A stretch of DNA of 64,000 nt, taken from SHXR01 sp046160305 (GTDB taxonomy: Bacteria; Pseudomonadota; Gammaproteobacteria; Burkholderiales; SG8-39). The stretch spans positions 62,001-126,000 of the forward strand of contig JBJXGX010000078.1 in the NCBI GenBank assembly GCA_046160305.1. Reading direction: 5' to 3'. A model generated the notes under the pieces. The model was not told the DNA's origin. It made no database searches and worked only from the letters and a program-made list of their open reading frames with translations. The position numbers were made by a program, and so were the translations under genes. This document shows positions 50,730 to 58,842 of this stretch, one piece after another (the stretch's first letter is position 1; each line of letters starts with the position of its first letter).

Positions 50730-51512
50730 TCAGCTCGCCAAACGGCGTCGGAGCAGGATCAGCGCAGCATAGAACCCGACGATCGTGTACGCAAGCAATA
50801 CGACCAGAGAGACCTGTGCGTGCGGCGGAAATTCTCCGAGCATCAGTGGTCGAATCACCTGCACCGCGTGCGCAAGCGGTAGCAATTGCGCGAACAATTG
50901 CATCGCGGGCGGCAACTGTTCGATCGGGAAAAACACGCCGCTCATCATCGCCATCGGCGTCACGACGAGCGTGAAGTAGTACGTGAAGAAGTCATACATG
51001 CGGGCAAGCGCCGTGATCATCAGTCCGAGGGCCGCGAAGCACAATCCGACCACCGGCAAGACCAGAAGAATCAATATGGCCACCGGGGACCGGACCACAC
51101 CGAGCAAGGTCGCGATCAGCAAAATGGCCGCGCCCGCCGCGAATGCTTTCGTTGCCGCGAAGACCGCTTCCGCGAGCACGATATCGTCCAGATCGAGCGG
51201 CGCGTTCATGATCGCATCCCAGGTTTTTTGCACATGCATGCGGGAGAACGCCGAGTAGAACGACTCGAACGTTGCCGTGTTCATCGTCGAGAATGCGATC
51301 GACCCGGCGGCGAGAAACGTGATGTACGGAACCCCTTGCACCTGCGGGATCAACGCGCCCAGGCCGTAGCCGAGTGCAAGAAGGTAGATGAGCGGATCGC
51401 CAAGATTCGCGAGGAGCGATGTTCCGGCGCTCTTGCGCCAGACCAAGGCATTGCGCCGCCACACCGAGATGAAGCGGAGCGAAAGACGCGGCGGACTGAA
51501 GTCGAGGGTCAC
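50730..51512 (-). CDS. ABC-2 type transporter permease (NodJ-like)
   Basis: A 260-residue membrane subunit with six predicted helices and the ABC-2 signature near PMAMMSGVFFPIEQLPPAMQ. It pairs with the ATP-binding gene four bases upstream, so the two form one exporter. The closest named family is NodJ, but outside rhizobia such pairs are common housekeeping exporters with unknown substrate (lipid- or polysaccharide-related in several cases). Confidence 0.87.
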   Translation of the reverse strand: MTLDFSPPRLSLRFISVWRRNALVWRKSAGTSLLANLGDPLIYLLALGYGLGALIPQVQGVPYITFLAAGSIAFSTMNTATFESFYSAFSRMHVQKTWDAIMNAPLDLDDIVLAEAVFAATKAFAAGAAILLIATLLGVVRSPVAILILLVLPVVGLCFAALGLMITALARMYDFFTYYFTLVVTPMAMMSGVFFPIEQLPPAMQLFAQLLPLAHAVQVIRPLMLGEFPPHAQVSLVVLLAYTIVGFYAALILLRRRLAS

Positions 51513-51516
51513 CGTC

Positions 51517-52428
51517 TTAATCGCGCAAATCGCGGCCGGTGAGCTTCAGAAAAACGTCTTCCAGATTGGCGGGGCGATGCAGGTACGCAAGCGCCGGATG
51601 TCCGGCAAGATTGGCGGCGATGCGATCCACCGCATCGACATAACAAAACGCCGTCTCGCCCACCAGCTCAACGCGTTTCGCAAGAGGCGGTGCCGCGGCG
51701 CGCGCCCACTCGACAACGCCTTCGCCATGGACTTCCACCACCTGCGGCTCAATATGCGCGCGGATGAGCCCGCGTGGCGTATCCGTGGCGATCAGGGTAC
51801 CGTTGTCCATCACCGCGACGTGCGAGCAAAGGCGTTCCGCTTCTTCCATGAAATGGGTCGTGAGGATGATGGTCTTGCCTTCAGTGCGCAGTCGACGCAG
51901 GCGCTCCCAGATGAGATGGCGCGCCTGCGGATCGAGGCCTGTGGTCGGTTCGTCCAGCACCAACACGGCCGGATCGTTGACCAGGGCTCGCGCGAGCGTC
52001 AGGCGTCGCTTCATGCCACCCGAGAGCGATGCGATGGGCTCGTGCGCCCGCCCTTCAAGGCCGGCGAATTCCAGGAGCGCGGGGATGCGCGGCCGGACTT
52101 CACTTTCCGGCAAACCGAAATAACGCGCGAATACGAACAGATTCTCCTCGACGGTGAAGTCGGGATCGAGATTGTCGAATTGCGGTACGACGCCCACCCG
52201 ATGCCGCGCCTGTCGGGCCTGCGCGGGAATTGGGTGACCGTCGAGCTCGATCGTTCCGCTATCGGGCTTGGTCAAGCCAAGGCAAAGCCTGAGCGTCGTG
52301 GTCTTGCCCGCGCCATTCGGACCGAGCAGACCGAAGCATTCGCCTTTTTCGATCGCGAACGAGACCCCGCGTACGACCGGGCCTGCGCCATACGATTTCT
52401 GAATCGCCTTGACCGTCAGGATGGCCAT
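51517..52428 (-). CDS. ABC transporter ATP-binding protein (NodI-like)
   Basis: A 303-residue ATPase with Walker A GPNGAGKTTT, signature LSGGMKRRLTLARAL, Walker B VLVLDEPTTGLD and the His switch LTTHFMEEAERL. The C-terminal 70 residues are the regulatory region typical of NodI/ABC-2 exporters. The ATG at 52426-52428 is the family start and overlaps the hydrolase gene by 13 bases; the frame upstream is not similar. Confidence 0.93.
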   Translation of the reverse strand: MAILTVKAIQKSYGAGPVVRGVSFAIEKGECFGLLGPNGAGKTTTLRLCLGLTKPDSGTIELDGHPIPAQARQARHRVGVVPQFDNLDPDFTVEENLFVFARYFGLPESEVRPRIPALLEFAGLEGRAHEPIASLSGGMKRRLTLARALVNDPAVLVLDEPTTGLDPQARHLIWERLRRLRTEGKTIILTTHFMEEAERLCSHVAVMDNGTLIATDTPRGLIRAHIEPQVVEVHGEGVVEWARAAAPPLAKRVELVGETAFCYVDAVDRIAANLAGHPALAYLHRPANLEDVFLKLTGRDLRD

Positions 52429-53045
52429 GCGCGCTTGACGATCGCGCGGATGACGTGGAGCTTGCGATGAAAGAAATGATCGCAGCCCGGGATTACCACG
52501 ATCGGCAGCTCCTGCGGATTCGCCCACGCCAGCACGCTCGAAAGCGGCACGGTCTCGTCGGCGTCGCCATGAATCACCACGGTGTCCTCGGGAACACGTC
52601 CGGTCTCATAGTCGCGGCCGCCGGTAATGCGGCCGACCGCCGGCGCCACGAGGACAAGACGCGCGGGATTCGTCTGGGCGGCAACAAGCGTTTGAACGAA
52701 GCCGCCGAACGAGTATCCGGCGAGCACGAGCGACAGATCGCCGAATCGTTGTCGCATGGCATGCGCCACACCCGCCAGATCGGTTGCTTCACCGATACCG
52801 TGATCATGCACACCTTCGGAGGCGCCGACGCCGCGGAAGTTTGGCCGAACCGCGACGTATCCAAGCTCCACGAAGGCGCGCGCCAGGGTCTGCGCGACCT
52901 TGTTCTCGAGCGACCCTCCATAGAGCGGATGCGGATGCGCGACGAGTGCGATGCCGCGCGCAGCATCGGTGGGAAGCTCGATGACCGTTTCAATCGCCCC
53001 AGCGGCCCCCGCCAGCATGACCTGCTCGGGCGGCGGTCGCGTCAT
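52416..53045 (-). CDS. Alpha/beta hydrolase (PHB-depolymerase/dienelactone-like small family)
   Basis: A 209-residue hydrolase. Recognisable blocks: VAHPHPLYGGSLENKV, RPNFRGVGASEG, the nucleophile elbow GYSFGGF, the acid in HGDADETVPL, and the base His in PGCDHFFHRKL. Relatives are annotated only as alpha/beta hydrolases. It starts with an ATGA overlap on the ferredoxin gene and its stop overlaps the ABC ATPase start. Confidence 0.87.
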   Translation of the reverse strand: MTRPPPEQVMLAGAAGAIETVIELPTDAARGIALVAHPHPLYGGSLENKVAQTLARAFVELGYVAVRPNFRGVGASEGVHDHGIGEATDLAGVAHAMRQRFGDLSLVLAGYSFGGFVQTLVAAQTNPARLVLVAPAVGRITGGRDYETGRVPEDTVVIHGDADETVPLSSVLAWANPQELPIVVIPGCDHFFHRKLHVIRAIVKRAWPS

Positions 53046-53350
53046 ATGCGCAGGCGCTCGACGACACGACCGTTCTGCAGATGCTCTTCGATGATTTCGT
53101 CGACGTCGGTCTTGTCTACATACGTGTACCAGACCTCTTCCGGATAGACGACCAAACATGGGCCTTCGGAACAGCGATCCAGGCAACCCGCCTGATTGAT
53201 GCGGACCTTTTCAGGCCCGGACAATTTGAGCGCTTTGACGCGGTCCTTCGCGTAACCACGGATATCACTCGCGCCGTGATCGTTGCAGCTCGCTTCGCCG
53301 TTGTTGCGCTGATTGCAGCAGAAAAAAACGTGATGCTTGTAATAACTCAT
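53042..53350 (-). CDS. Thioredoxin-like [2Fe-2S] ferredoxin
   Basis: A 102-residue ferredoxin of the thioredoxin-fold type (like the NuoE C-terminal domain). The start HHVFFCCNQR and the cluster motif AGCLDRCSEGPCLVVYPE, with the VWYT pattern after it, are typical. It heads the nine-gene minus-strand string and overlaps the hydrolase by four bases. Divergent from queC with a 162-base gap. Confidence 0.92.
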   Translation of the reverse strand: MSYYKHHVFFCCNQRNNGEASCNDHGASDIRGYAKDRVKALKLSGPEKVRINQAGCLDRCSEGPCLVVYPEEVWYTYVDKTDVDEIIEEHLQNGRVVERLRI

Positions 53351-53512
53351 GGTGGCGTTTGAATCGCTAAGGAGAAAACATCCAAGGGGCGGACTGAACT
53401 GACCGCGTCGAAGGAGCATTCGAGCCCGGAACGGACAGGGCGAACCGTATCGATCCGCAGGCTGGAAACGATGCAATTATACCGACCGCCCTCCGTGCTA
53501 CGCTTTGCCATC

Positions 53513-54130
53513 ATGGAAGCAGCAAATGTCGTACTTCTGTCCGGGGGCGTCGATAGCGTCACCCTCATTCACGCTTTGGCGGCCGACGGGGTGCCGATCC
53601 AGGCGCTTTTCCTCGACTATGGCCAGCGTGGCGCTCGTCTTGAGCGTGTTGCCGCGGAGTATCACTGCGAGCCGCAAGGCGTCGAGTTGGTCGCGCTTGA
53701 CTTTTCCAGCGTCGGTGAGCAGTTTCGAAACGTCCAGGCGCGCAAGGCGAACATACCTTTGCCGCATCGCAATCTGGTCGCGCTGTCCCTCGGTCTTTCA
53801 TTCGCGGCGAATCTGGGTGCGCGCAAGCTTTTTCTCGCCTTGACCAGGGAGGACACGCTCGCCTCGCCAAGTGCTTCCCATGCGTTTCTCGCGCAATTCC
53901 GCCTTCTTTGCGGGCTGCTTGGGGATGTTCAATTCGCCACGCCTTTCATCGACATGAGCAAGGCGGAGGTGATCCGTCGCGGCGAAAAGCTCGGGGTCGA
54001 CTATGCAGCGACCTACAGTTGCGTTGTTGGTCAGCCGGTCCATTGCGGGCGCTGTCGCCAGTGCATCGGGCGGCGAGAAGCGTTTCGCGAGGCGAGCGTG
54101 GATGAGCCGCAGGATTTTTATCGCGTCTAG
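53513..54130 (+). CDS. queC: 7-cyano-7-deazaguanine synthase QueC
   Basis: A 205-residue PP-loop ATPase that converts 7-carboxy-7-deazaguanine to preQ0 for queuosine. ATP loop LSGGVDSVTL, DYGQRG, and the C-terminal zinc cysteines in YSCVVGQPVHCGRCRQC are all present. Slightly short of the usual 220-235. I chose the ATG at 53513; the open frame begins 14 codons earlier. QueD, QueE and QueF are not in the window. Its stop region overlaps the VanZ-like gene tail to tail by four bases. Confidence 0.9.
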   Translation: MEAANVVLLSGGVDSVTLIHALAADGVPIQALFLDYGQRGARLERVAAEYHCEPQGVELVALDFSSVGEQFRNVQARKANIPLPHRNLVALSLGLSFAANLGARKLFLALTREDTLASPSASHAFLAQFRLLCGLLGDVQFATPFIDMSKAEVIRRGEKLGVDYAATYSCVVGQPVHCGRCRQCIGRREAFREASVDEPQDFYRV

Positions 54131-55218
54131 TCCTCGGCCATTTCGCGACGCCGCTGCCCCACCGGGATCACCGCGAACAGCAGATACGCGAGCGCCAAGA
54201 ACGGCCAGATGGTCGAGACGAATCCGGTGAGTCCATTGAAGTTCAGAAAGTGGCCCTGCCGCCAGACCTGTAGCGCATTGGCCGTATAGGGATTGCCCGG
54301 CACGACGTTGACCAGCGCGGTCGCGAACATGAAGAAGAGGCACGCGATCACAACGCGGACCGAGCGTCGCAGCCGCGCGATCACCAGAAGCATCATCAGC
54401 CCCGCGACAAAGCCTTGAAGCGCGCCGGAAGTCGCCCATTTGAACATGTTCTCGGGGGCGAACAGGGCCGCGAAGGCGAATGCGCGCATCGCGATCGCAC
54501 CGGCCACCACTAACGTGACGATCATCCAGATCGAGCGACGCGGATGCACGAGGGTTCCGACAAAGAGCCCCGCCGCGACCAGGTGGGCCGCGGCCACCAC
54601 CGCCTCGACGCCGACGAACACCTCCGCCGGATGCAGCGTACCGGGCACGGACTCGAGCGCGCCCCGCAAACTACCGGTGCCGAACAAGAGCGTCTCCGGA
54701 TTGAGTTGGGTGAACAGCCAAAGGGCGACGATGACGAGCCCCAGATCCGTCCGGGGTCCGGGTCGAAACCACGTCAGGCGTAATCGACGGGCTGTTTCGT
54801 TATCGATTAGGCGCGGCGCGAACCAGGCACCTACGATCGCACCGGTGAATCCACCAGCGATGTTCAATACGAAGTCGAGATTCGACGAAACACGATTCGG
54901 CAGGAGCGTCTGCAGGGCTTCCATCGCGCCGCTTAGCACCGCGCTCGCCGCAAGGGCGATGACGACGCCAACCGTCGCCCAGCGCATTGGATGCAAGGCG
55001 GCCACGACGAGAAAGCCGAAGGGAAGGTAAGCCGCGATGTTGACGGTGATATCGAACGCCGTGACATACCGGGGAATGGCGGGTTCCAGAAAAACGAACA
55101 GGCTCGCACCCCGATCGTGCCACCCGCGCAGAGGATGCAGACTCGCATAGACCACAAGAAACGTGTAAGCGGCAAGCAGGTAGCGCGCGAGATGCGAGGA
55201 GGCGTTCGAGTGTGCCAC
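54127..55218 (-). CDS. VanZ-family membrane protein
   Basis: A 363-residue membrane protein with about ten helices. The N-terminal part is a VanZ-like domain (YASLHPLRGWHD, DITVNIAAYLPFGFL, GAMEALQTLLPNRVSSNLDF, with NIAGGFTGAIVG). The C-terminal half adds more helices with no known function. VanZ gives low teicoplanin resistance in Gram-positives; in Betaproteobacteria this larger form has no tested role. It lies 38 bases downstream of the macrodomain gene. Confidence 0.8.
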   Translation of the reverse strand: MAHSNASSHLARYLLAAYTFLVVYASLHPLRGWHDRGASLFVFLEPAIPRYVTAFDITVNIAAYLPFGFLVVAALHPMRWATVGVVIALAASAVLSGAMEALQTLLPNRVSSNLDFVLNIAGGFTGAIVGAWFAPRLIDNETARRLRLTWFRPGPRTDLGLVIVALWLFTQLNPETLLFGTGSLRGALESVPGTLHPAEVFVGVEAVVAAAHLVAAGLFVGTLVHPRRSIWMIVTLVVAGAIAMRAFAFAALFAPENMFKWATSGALQGFVAGLMMLLVIARLRRSVRVVIACLFFMFATALVNVVPGNPYTANALQVWRQGHFLNFNGLTGFVSTIWPFLALAYLLFAVIPVGQRRREMAED

Positions 55219-55256
55219 CGGTCGATCCTACCGTGAGCCTGGGTGTTTTTCGGTGG

Positions 55257-55790
55257 TCAGAGATCCGCGCTTTCCGGCGTTCCGCTTCCGAGCGCCCGCC
55301 GATAAAGTCCCAGGGCCGAATCGTCGTTTAGTGCAAAGGTGATGGTCTCGGGCATGGCCGACGCGTCTATGAACGCCCGACACTCGCGAACGGCAATCCG
55401 GCATGCCTGCTCCATCGGGTAACCATATACCCCGCAACTGATCGCAGGAAAGGCGATCGTGCGCAGATTGTGGAAGCGGGCCAATGCGAGGCTCGTTTGG
55501 TAGCACGAGGCGAGGAGTACGGGTTCACCCGCGGTTCCCCCGTACCAGACGGGCCCCACGGTATGGATCACATGCTTAGCCGCGAGGCGATATCCCATGG
55601 TGATTTTCGCCGCGCCCGTCGCGCACCCATTCAGGGTCAGGCACTCGGCGAGCAATGCGGGGCCGGCCGCGCGGTGGATGGCGCCGTCGACACCACCGCC
55701 ACCCCGCAAGGTGCCGTTGGCCGCATTGACGATTACATCCACCGCGAGCTGGGTGATGTCGGCGCGGATCGCGATCAATCGGCCTATCAC
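55257..55790 (-). CDS. Macrodomain protein (O-acetyl-ADP-ribose deacetylase type)
   Basis: A 177-residue MacroD-type protein that binds ADP-ribose and probably hydrolyses O-acetyl-ADP-ribose or removes ADP-ribose from proteins. Key blocks: DVIVNAANGTLRGGGGVDGAIH, GAAKITMGYRL, HTVGPVWYGG and FPAISCGVYGYP. Start is GTG at 55788-55790. No ADP-ribosyltransferase or sirtuin gene is adjacent. It stops 38 bases before the VanZ-like gene. Confidence 0.92.
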   Translation of the reverse strand: MIGRLIAIRADITQLAVDVIVNAANGTLRGGGGVDGAIHRAAGPALLAECLTLNGCATGAAKITMGYRLAAKHVIHTVGPVWYGGTAGEPVLLASCYQTSLALARFHNLRTIAFPAISCGVYGYPMEQACRIAVRECRAFIDASAMPETITFALNDDSALGLYRRALGSGTPESADL

Positions 55791-55808
55791 AGTGTCGCCG
55801 CCCGGTGA

Positions 55809-56336
55809 TCAGCGCGTGTAGAAGTGGAACGTTGCGGTGTAGGGCACGCGGATGGTCGCATCCAACTGGTTCTTGCTGCAGTTCCCAGGTGGGGGACGGC
55901 CGCTGGCGGTATCGACGCGCTGCACCGATGATAGGTTTCCGAAGAGGCCGTTCCCCGCCTTCGAGGTCACCTCGAAAAGCAACCACCGCACGGACTCCGG
56001 GGCCGGCGAGGGTGTGGCTGCTTTGATCTCGCCGGAAGCTTTGCTGCCATCAATGCCTTCCCAGGTCGGGCCCGACGTGAGCCGGCCGATCAGGCGGGAC
56101 ATCCCGGTATTGGAAAAGAGCTCGGTTTCAGGTCCTTGAAATGCCCATTCGCCCTTGGCGGCATCGTCCTTGAGCGCCACACACCGGTAGACCTGCACCC
56201 CTTTCGCATAGGCCGTGTGCGCCAAAGTATCCCCGGTGGGGGCGCGGATGGCATCTGGAACCGACGGCGCGCGCCATGCCGCGCAGCCCGCAATCAGCAC
56301 CGCACCGGCCAGCACGCCTCCCCAACGATTCATCAT
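55809..56336 (-). CDS. DUF3455 domain lipoprotein
   Basis: A 175-residue predicted lipoprotein: signal peptide MMNRWGGVLAGAVLIAGC with a lipobox ending at Cys18. The body has the DUF3455 blocks (GVQVYRC near the start, WAFQGPETELFSN, GPTWEGIDGS, RWLLFEVTS, FGNLSSVQRVDTASGRPP and PYTATFHFY at the end). Function unknown. It precedes the macrodomain gene by 18 bases. Confidence 0.8.
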   Translation of the reverse strand: MMNRWGGVLAGAVLIAGCAAWRAPSVPDAIRAPTGDTLAHTAYAKGVQVYRCVALKDDAAKGEWAFQGPETELFSNTGMSRLIGRLTSGPTWEGIDGSKASGEIKAATPSPAPESVRWLLFEVTSKAGNGLFGNLSSVQRVDTASGRPPPGNCSKNQLDATIRVPYTATFHFYTR

Positions 56337-56424
56337 GCCTTTCCGATCAGCGAATGCTCATGATACGGCACCATGCGAAGAATCCGGATTCGCGGACGGT
56401 CACCGCGTCGTGCGCCATGGGCGA

Positions 56425-57381
56425 TTATAGCGACGCGGCCTTGGCGATCAGCGGATTAAGGCCGCTGCGCGTGACATGGCCATGCAGCGACCGGTTCAGC
56501 GCCTGTTCGCAGAAAGCCGCGGCCGAGAGCAGCCCATCGAGATCGATGCCGGTCGCGACGCCCATCGATTCGAACAGATTGACGAGATCCTCGGTACAGA
56601 CGTTTCCGGTATAGCCCCCGCCGTATTTGACTTTGGCAGGATGTCCGCCGACGCCGCCGAACGCACTGTCGAAATGGTGCACACCGGCTTCCAGCGCGGC
56701 GACGCAGTTCACGAGGCCGGTGCCCCGCGTGTCGTGAAAATGGGCGATCGGGACAAGTAACGGCAATTCGCGCATCAACCGCTGGAAGAGCGCGCGAATC
56801 GCGCGGGGAGAACCCATGCCGGTCGTGTCCCCGATCGCCACATGATGGACGCCCAAGTCGACGAATCGCGCGACATCATCGACGACGACGCCTGGATCGA
56901 CCCGGCCTTCGAAGGGACACCCCAATGCGACCGACACAACACCGACCAGCCGGAACCGATCGATCGCGGCCGCTGCCATGTCGGTGATGGTCCGCCATTG
57001 ATCTTCTCGCGTTGAGCGCAGATTCTTCGCCGTGTGCGCTTCGCTCGCCGATACCAGCAACGAAATCTCGTTGACGCCGATGCCCGCTTCGCGATCGGCG
57101 CACGCCCGCTCGACGGCTCTCAGATTGGCGCAGGTTGCCTTGTAGAACACCCCCTCACGCCGCGCGAGCCGCCGCAACAATTCGCTCGCATCAGCGAATT
57201 GCGGAACGATTTTCGGGTTTGAATAGGAGGTCGCCTCGACGCGCGTAAAGCCAAGTTCCGCGAAGCGTTCGATGAGGGCACGCTTCAGATCCGTTGGCAC
57301 GAAATCGGGCTCATTCTGCAGCCCGTCGCGCGCAAAGCATTCGCAAATGACGACGGCGTTGGATGCGTTGCTGGCTGACAT
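56425..57381 (-). CDS. Hydroxymethylglutaryl-CoA lyase-like protein without the catalytic cysteine
   Basis: A 318-residue HMGL-type TIM barrel. The substrate-Arg/metal motif is ARDGLQNE, metal histidines are in AHFHDTRG, and the later IGDTTGMG and SGLNPLIAK fit the family. The cysteine of GGCP in true lyases is replaced: VGGHPAK with H247. It may be an aldolase/lyase of other substrate. Start ATG at 57379-57381; no ribosome site, and an 11-bp repeat array lies directly upstream. Divergent from the CoA-transferase cluster. Confidence 0.82.
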   Translation of the reverse strand: MSASNASNAVVICECFARDGLQNEPDFVPTDLKRALIERFAELGFTRVEATSYSNPKIVPQFADASELLRRLARREGVFYKATCANLRAVERACADREAGIGVNEISLLVSASEAHTAKNLRSTREDQWRTITDMAAAAIDRFRLVGVVSVALGCPFEGRVDPGVVVDDVARFVDLGVHHVAIGDTTGMGSPRAIRALFQRLMRELPLLVPIAHFHDTRGTGLVNCVAALEAGVHHFDSAFGGVGGHPAKVKYGGGYTGNVCTEDLVNLFESMGVATGIDLDGLLSAAAFCEQALNRSLHGHVTRSGLNPLIAKAASL

Positions 57382-57386
57382 GTCGA

Positions 57387-57430
57387 ATCGAAAGCGGATC
57401 GTTAGCGAATCGATAGCGGGTCGATAGCGC
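57387..57430. repeat. Tandem repeat, four copies of an 11-bp unit
   Basis: Units at 57387, 57398, 57409 and 57420 follow RTCGWWAGCGN (ATCGAAAGCGG, ATCGTTAGCGA, ATCGATAGCGG, GTCGATAGCGC). The array begins five bases from the lyase-like start codon, in the place of a ribosome binding site. Its sequence is unrelated to the array at 8083-8148 although the period is the same. Confidence 0.88.
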
Positions 57431-57465
57431 GGAAGTTTGTGGCGACCACGCGTGGCCGCGCGAGG

Positions 57466-57499
57466 GTGCTGGATCGTGTGTGCCGGATCGTGCCGGATC
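57466..57499. repeat. Short direct repeat GTGCYGGATC, three copies
   Basis: Copies at 57466-57475, 57480-57489 and 57490-57499; the last two are exact and adjacent. They lie in the 264-base divergent gap before the CoA-transferase gene, where a regulator could bind both promoters. Confidence 0.6.
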
Positions 57500-57645
57500 G
57501 TTGTCAGTGTCGATGAACTGGTGTACGGTGTCAACGAACCCTCCGCACGCCGTTGCTGTGACGCGATGGCGGTGAACCGGATATGACCCCCGGATATGAC
57601 TCCGTGCAGTCGGCATGCTCCGCTGCCGCCGTCGTTGGAATCCCG

Positions 57646-58842
57646 ATGCGTCCCCTAGACCATGTAACGATCCTCGATCTGTCGCGGGTGCTCGCCGGTC
57701 CGTTCGCAAGCATGATCCTTGCGGAGTTCGGCGCGACCGTGATCAAAGTCGAGCAGCCAGGCATGGGCGACGAGACGCGCGGCTTCGAGCCCTTTGTCGA
57801 GCGCGGCGATGCGCGTGAAAGCGCCTACTACTTCGCGTTCAATCGCACCAAGCAGTCCATCACCGTCAATCTGCGCTCGCCCGAGGGTCAAGCGGTGATT
57901 CGCGATCTCGCGCGGCAAGCCGATGTCTTCATCGAAAATTTCCCGGTCGGCACGCTGAAGCGATACGGGCTTCACTTCGATGCGATACGCGCGCTCAACG
58001 ATCGCATCGTCTACCTCTCGTGCACAGGATTCGGTCAGACCGGCCCGTATGCGGATAAGAAAGGCTACGACACGGTTTTCCAGGCGATGGGCGGCATGCT
58101 GAGCCTCACCGGCGAACGCGATGGCGGCCCGGTCAAACCGGGTCTGCCGGTCGCGGACCTCACCTCGGGTCTGTGGGTGGCGATCGCGATCCTCTCCATG
58201 CTTGCCGGACGCGCCCAATCGGGGCGCGGCGCGTATGTGGATTTCTCAATGATCGACGGACAAGTGGCCCTGCTTACGCTGGCTGCGGCACGTTATTTCG
58301 CACTGGGAGAGGTGCCGGCACGATTGGGCACCGAGCATCCCGGTCGCGTGCCGTCGGCGACTTTTCGCTGCGTCGATGGCGCGTTCGTTCACATCACCGC
58401 GAGCGATCAGCACTGGTTGCCGTTGTGCAAGGTGTTGGGAATCGAAGAGTGGGGGAAAGCGAGCATGTTCGCGGACAATTCATTGCGCGTGCGAAATCGG
58501 GACATCGTCATGGCTGGCCTCTCCGCCGCCATTGCCATTCGCCCACGCGATGCGCTTTGCGCTGCATGCGATGCGGTGGGGGTGCCCGCCGGACCGATCA
58601 AGGCGGTCGACGAAGTGCTGGCCGATCCGCACACGCTGGCCCGCGCCATGGTCGCCTCCTTCGACCATCCGCGCATCGGCGCATTTCCATTTCTTGCGAT
58701 GCCGTTCAAGCTCGACGGTTGGGACAATCCGGCGAGCAGCTATCCGCCCGCGCTCGGTGAGCATACCGACCGTGTTCTCGCCGAGCGACTGGGTTACTCG
58801 CGCGAACGCATTGCCGCTTTGCGGGAGGCGAAAGCAATATGA
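57646..58842 (+). CDS. CaiB/BaiF family CoA-transferase
   Basis: A 398-residue family III CoA-transferase. The N-terminus LDHVTILDLSRVLAGPFASM, FAFNRTKQSITVNL, the CoA-binding GFGQTGPYADKKGYD, and the catalytic Asp in PVADLTSGLW are all present. The acyl donor and acceptor cannot be read from sequence. The ATG at 57646 follows GGAA; the open frame begins 21 codons upstream. It overlaps the hydratase gene by four bases (ATGA). Confidence 0.93.
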   Translation: MRPLDHVTILDLSRVLAGPFASMILAEFGATVIKVEQPGMGDETRGFEPFVERGDARESAYYFAFNRTKQSITVNLRSPEGQAVIRDLARQADVFIENFPVGTLKRYGLHFDAIRALNDRIVYLSCTGFGQTGPYADKKGYDTVFQAMGGMLSLTGERDGGPVKPGLPVADLTSGLWVAIAILSMLAGRAQSGRGAYVDFSMIDGQVALLTLAAARYFALGEVPARLGTEHPGRVPSATFRCVDGAFVHITASDQHWLPLCKVLGIEEWGKASMFADNSLRVRNRDIVMAGLSAAIAIRPRDALCAACDAVGVPAGPIKAVDEVLADPHTLARAMVASFDHPRIGAFPFLAMPFKLDGWDNPASSYPPALGEHTDRVLAERLGYSRERIAALREAKAI

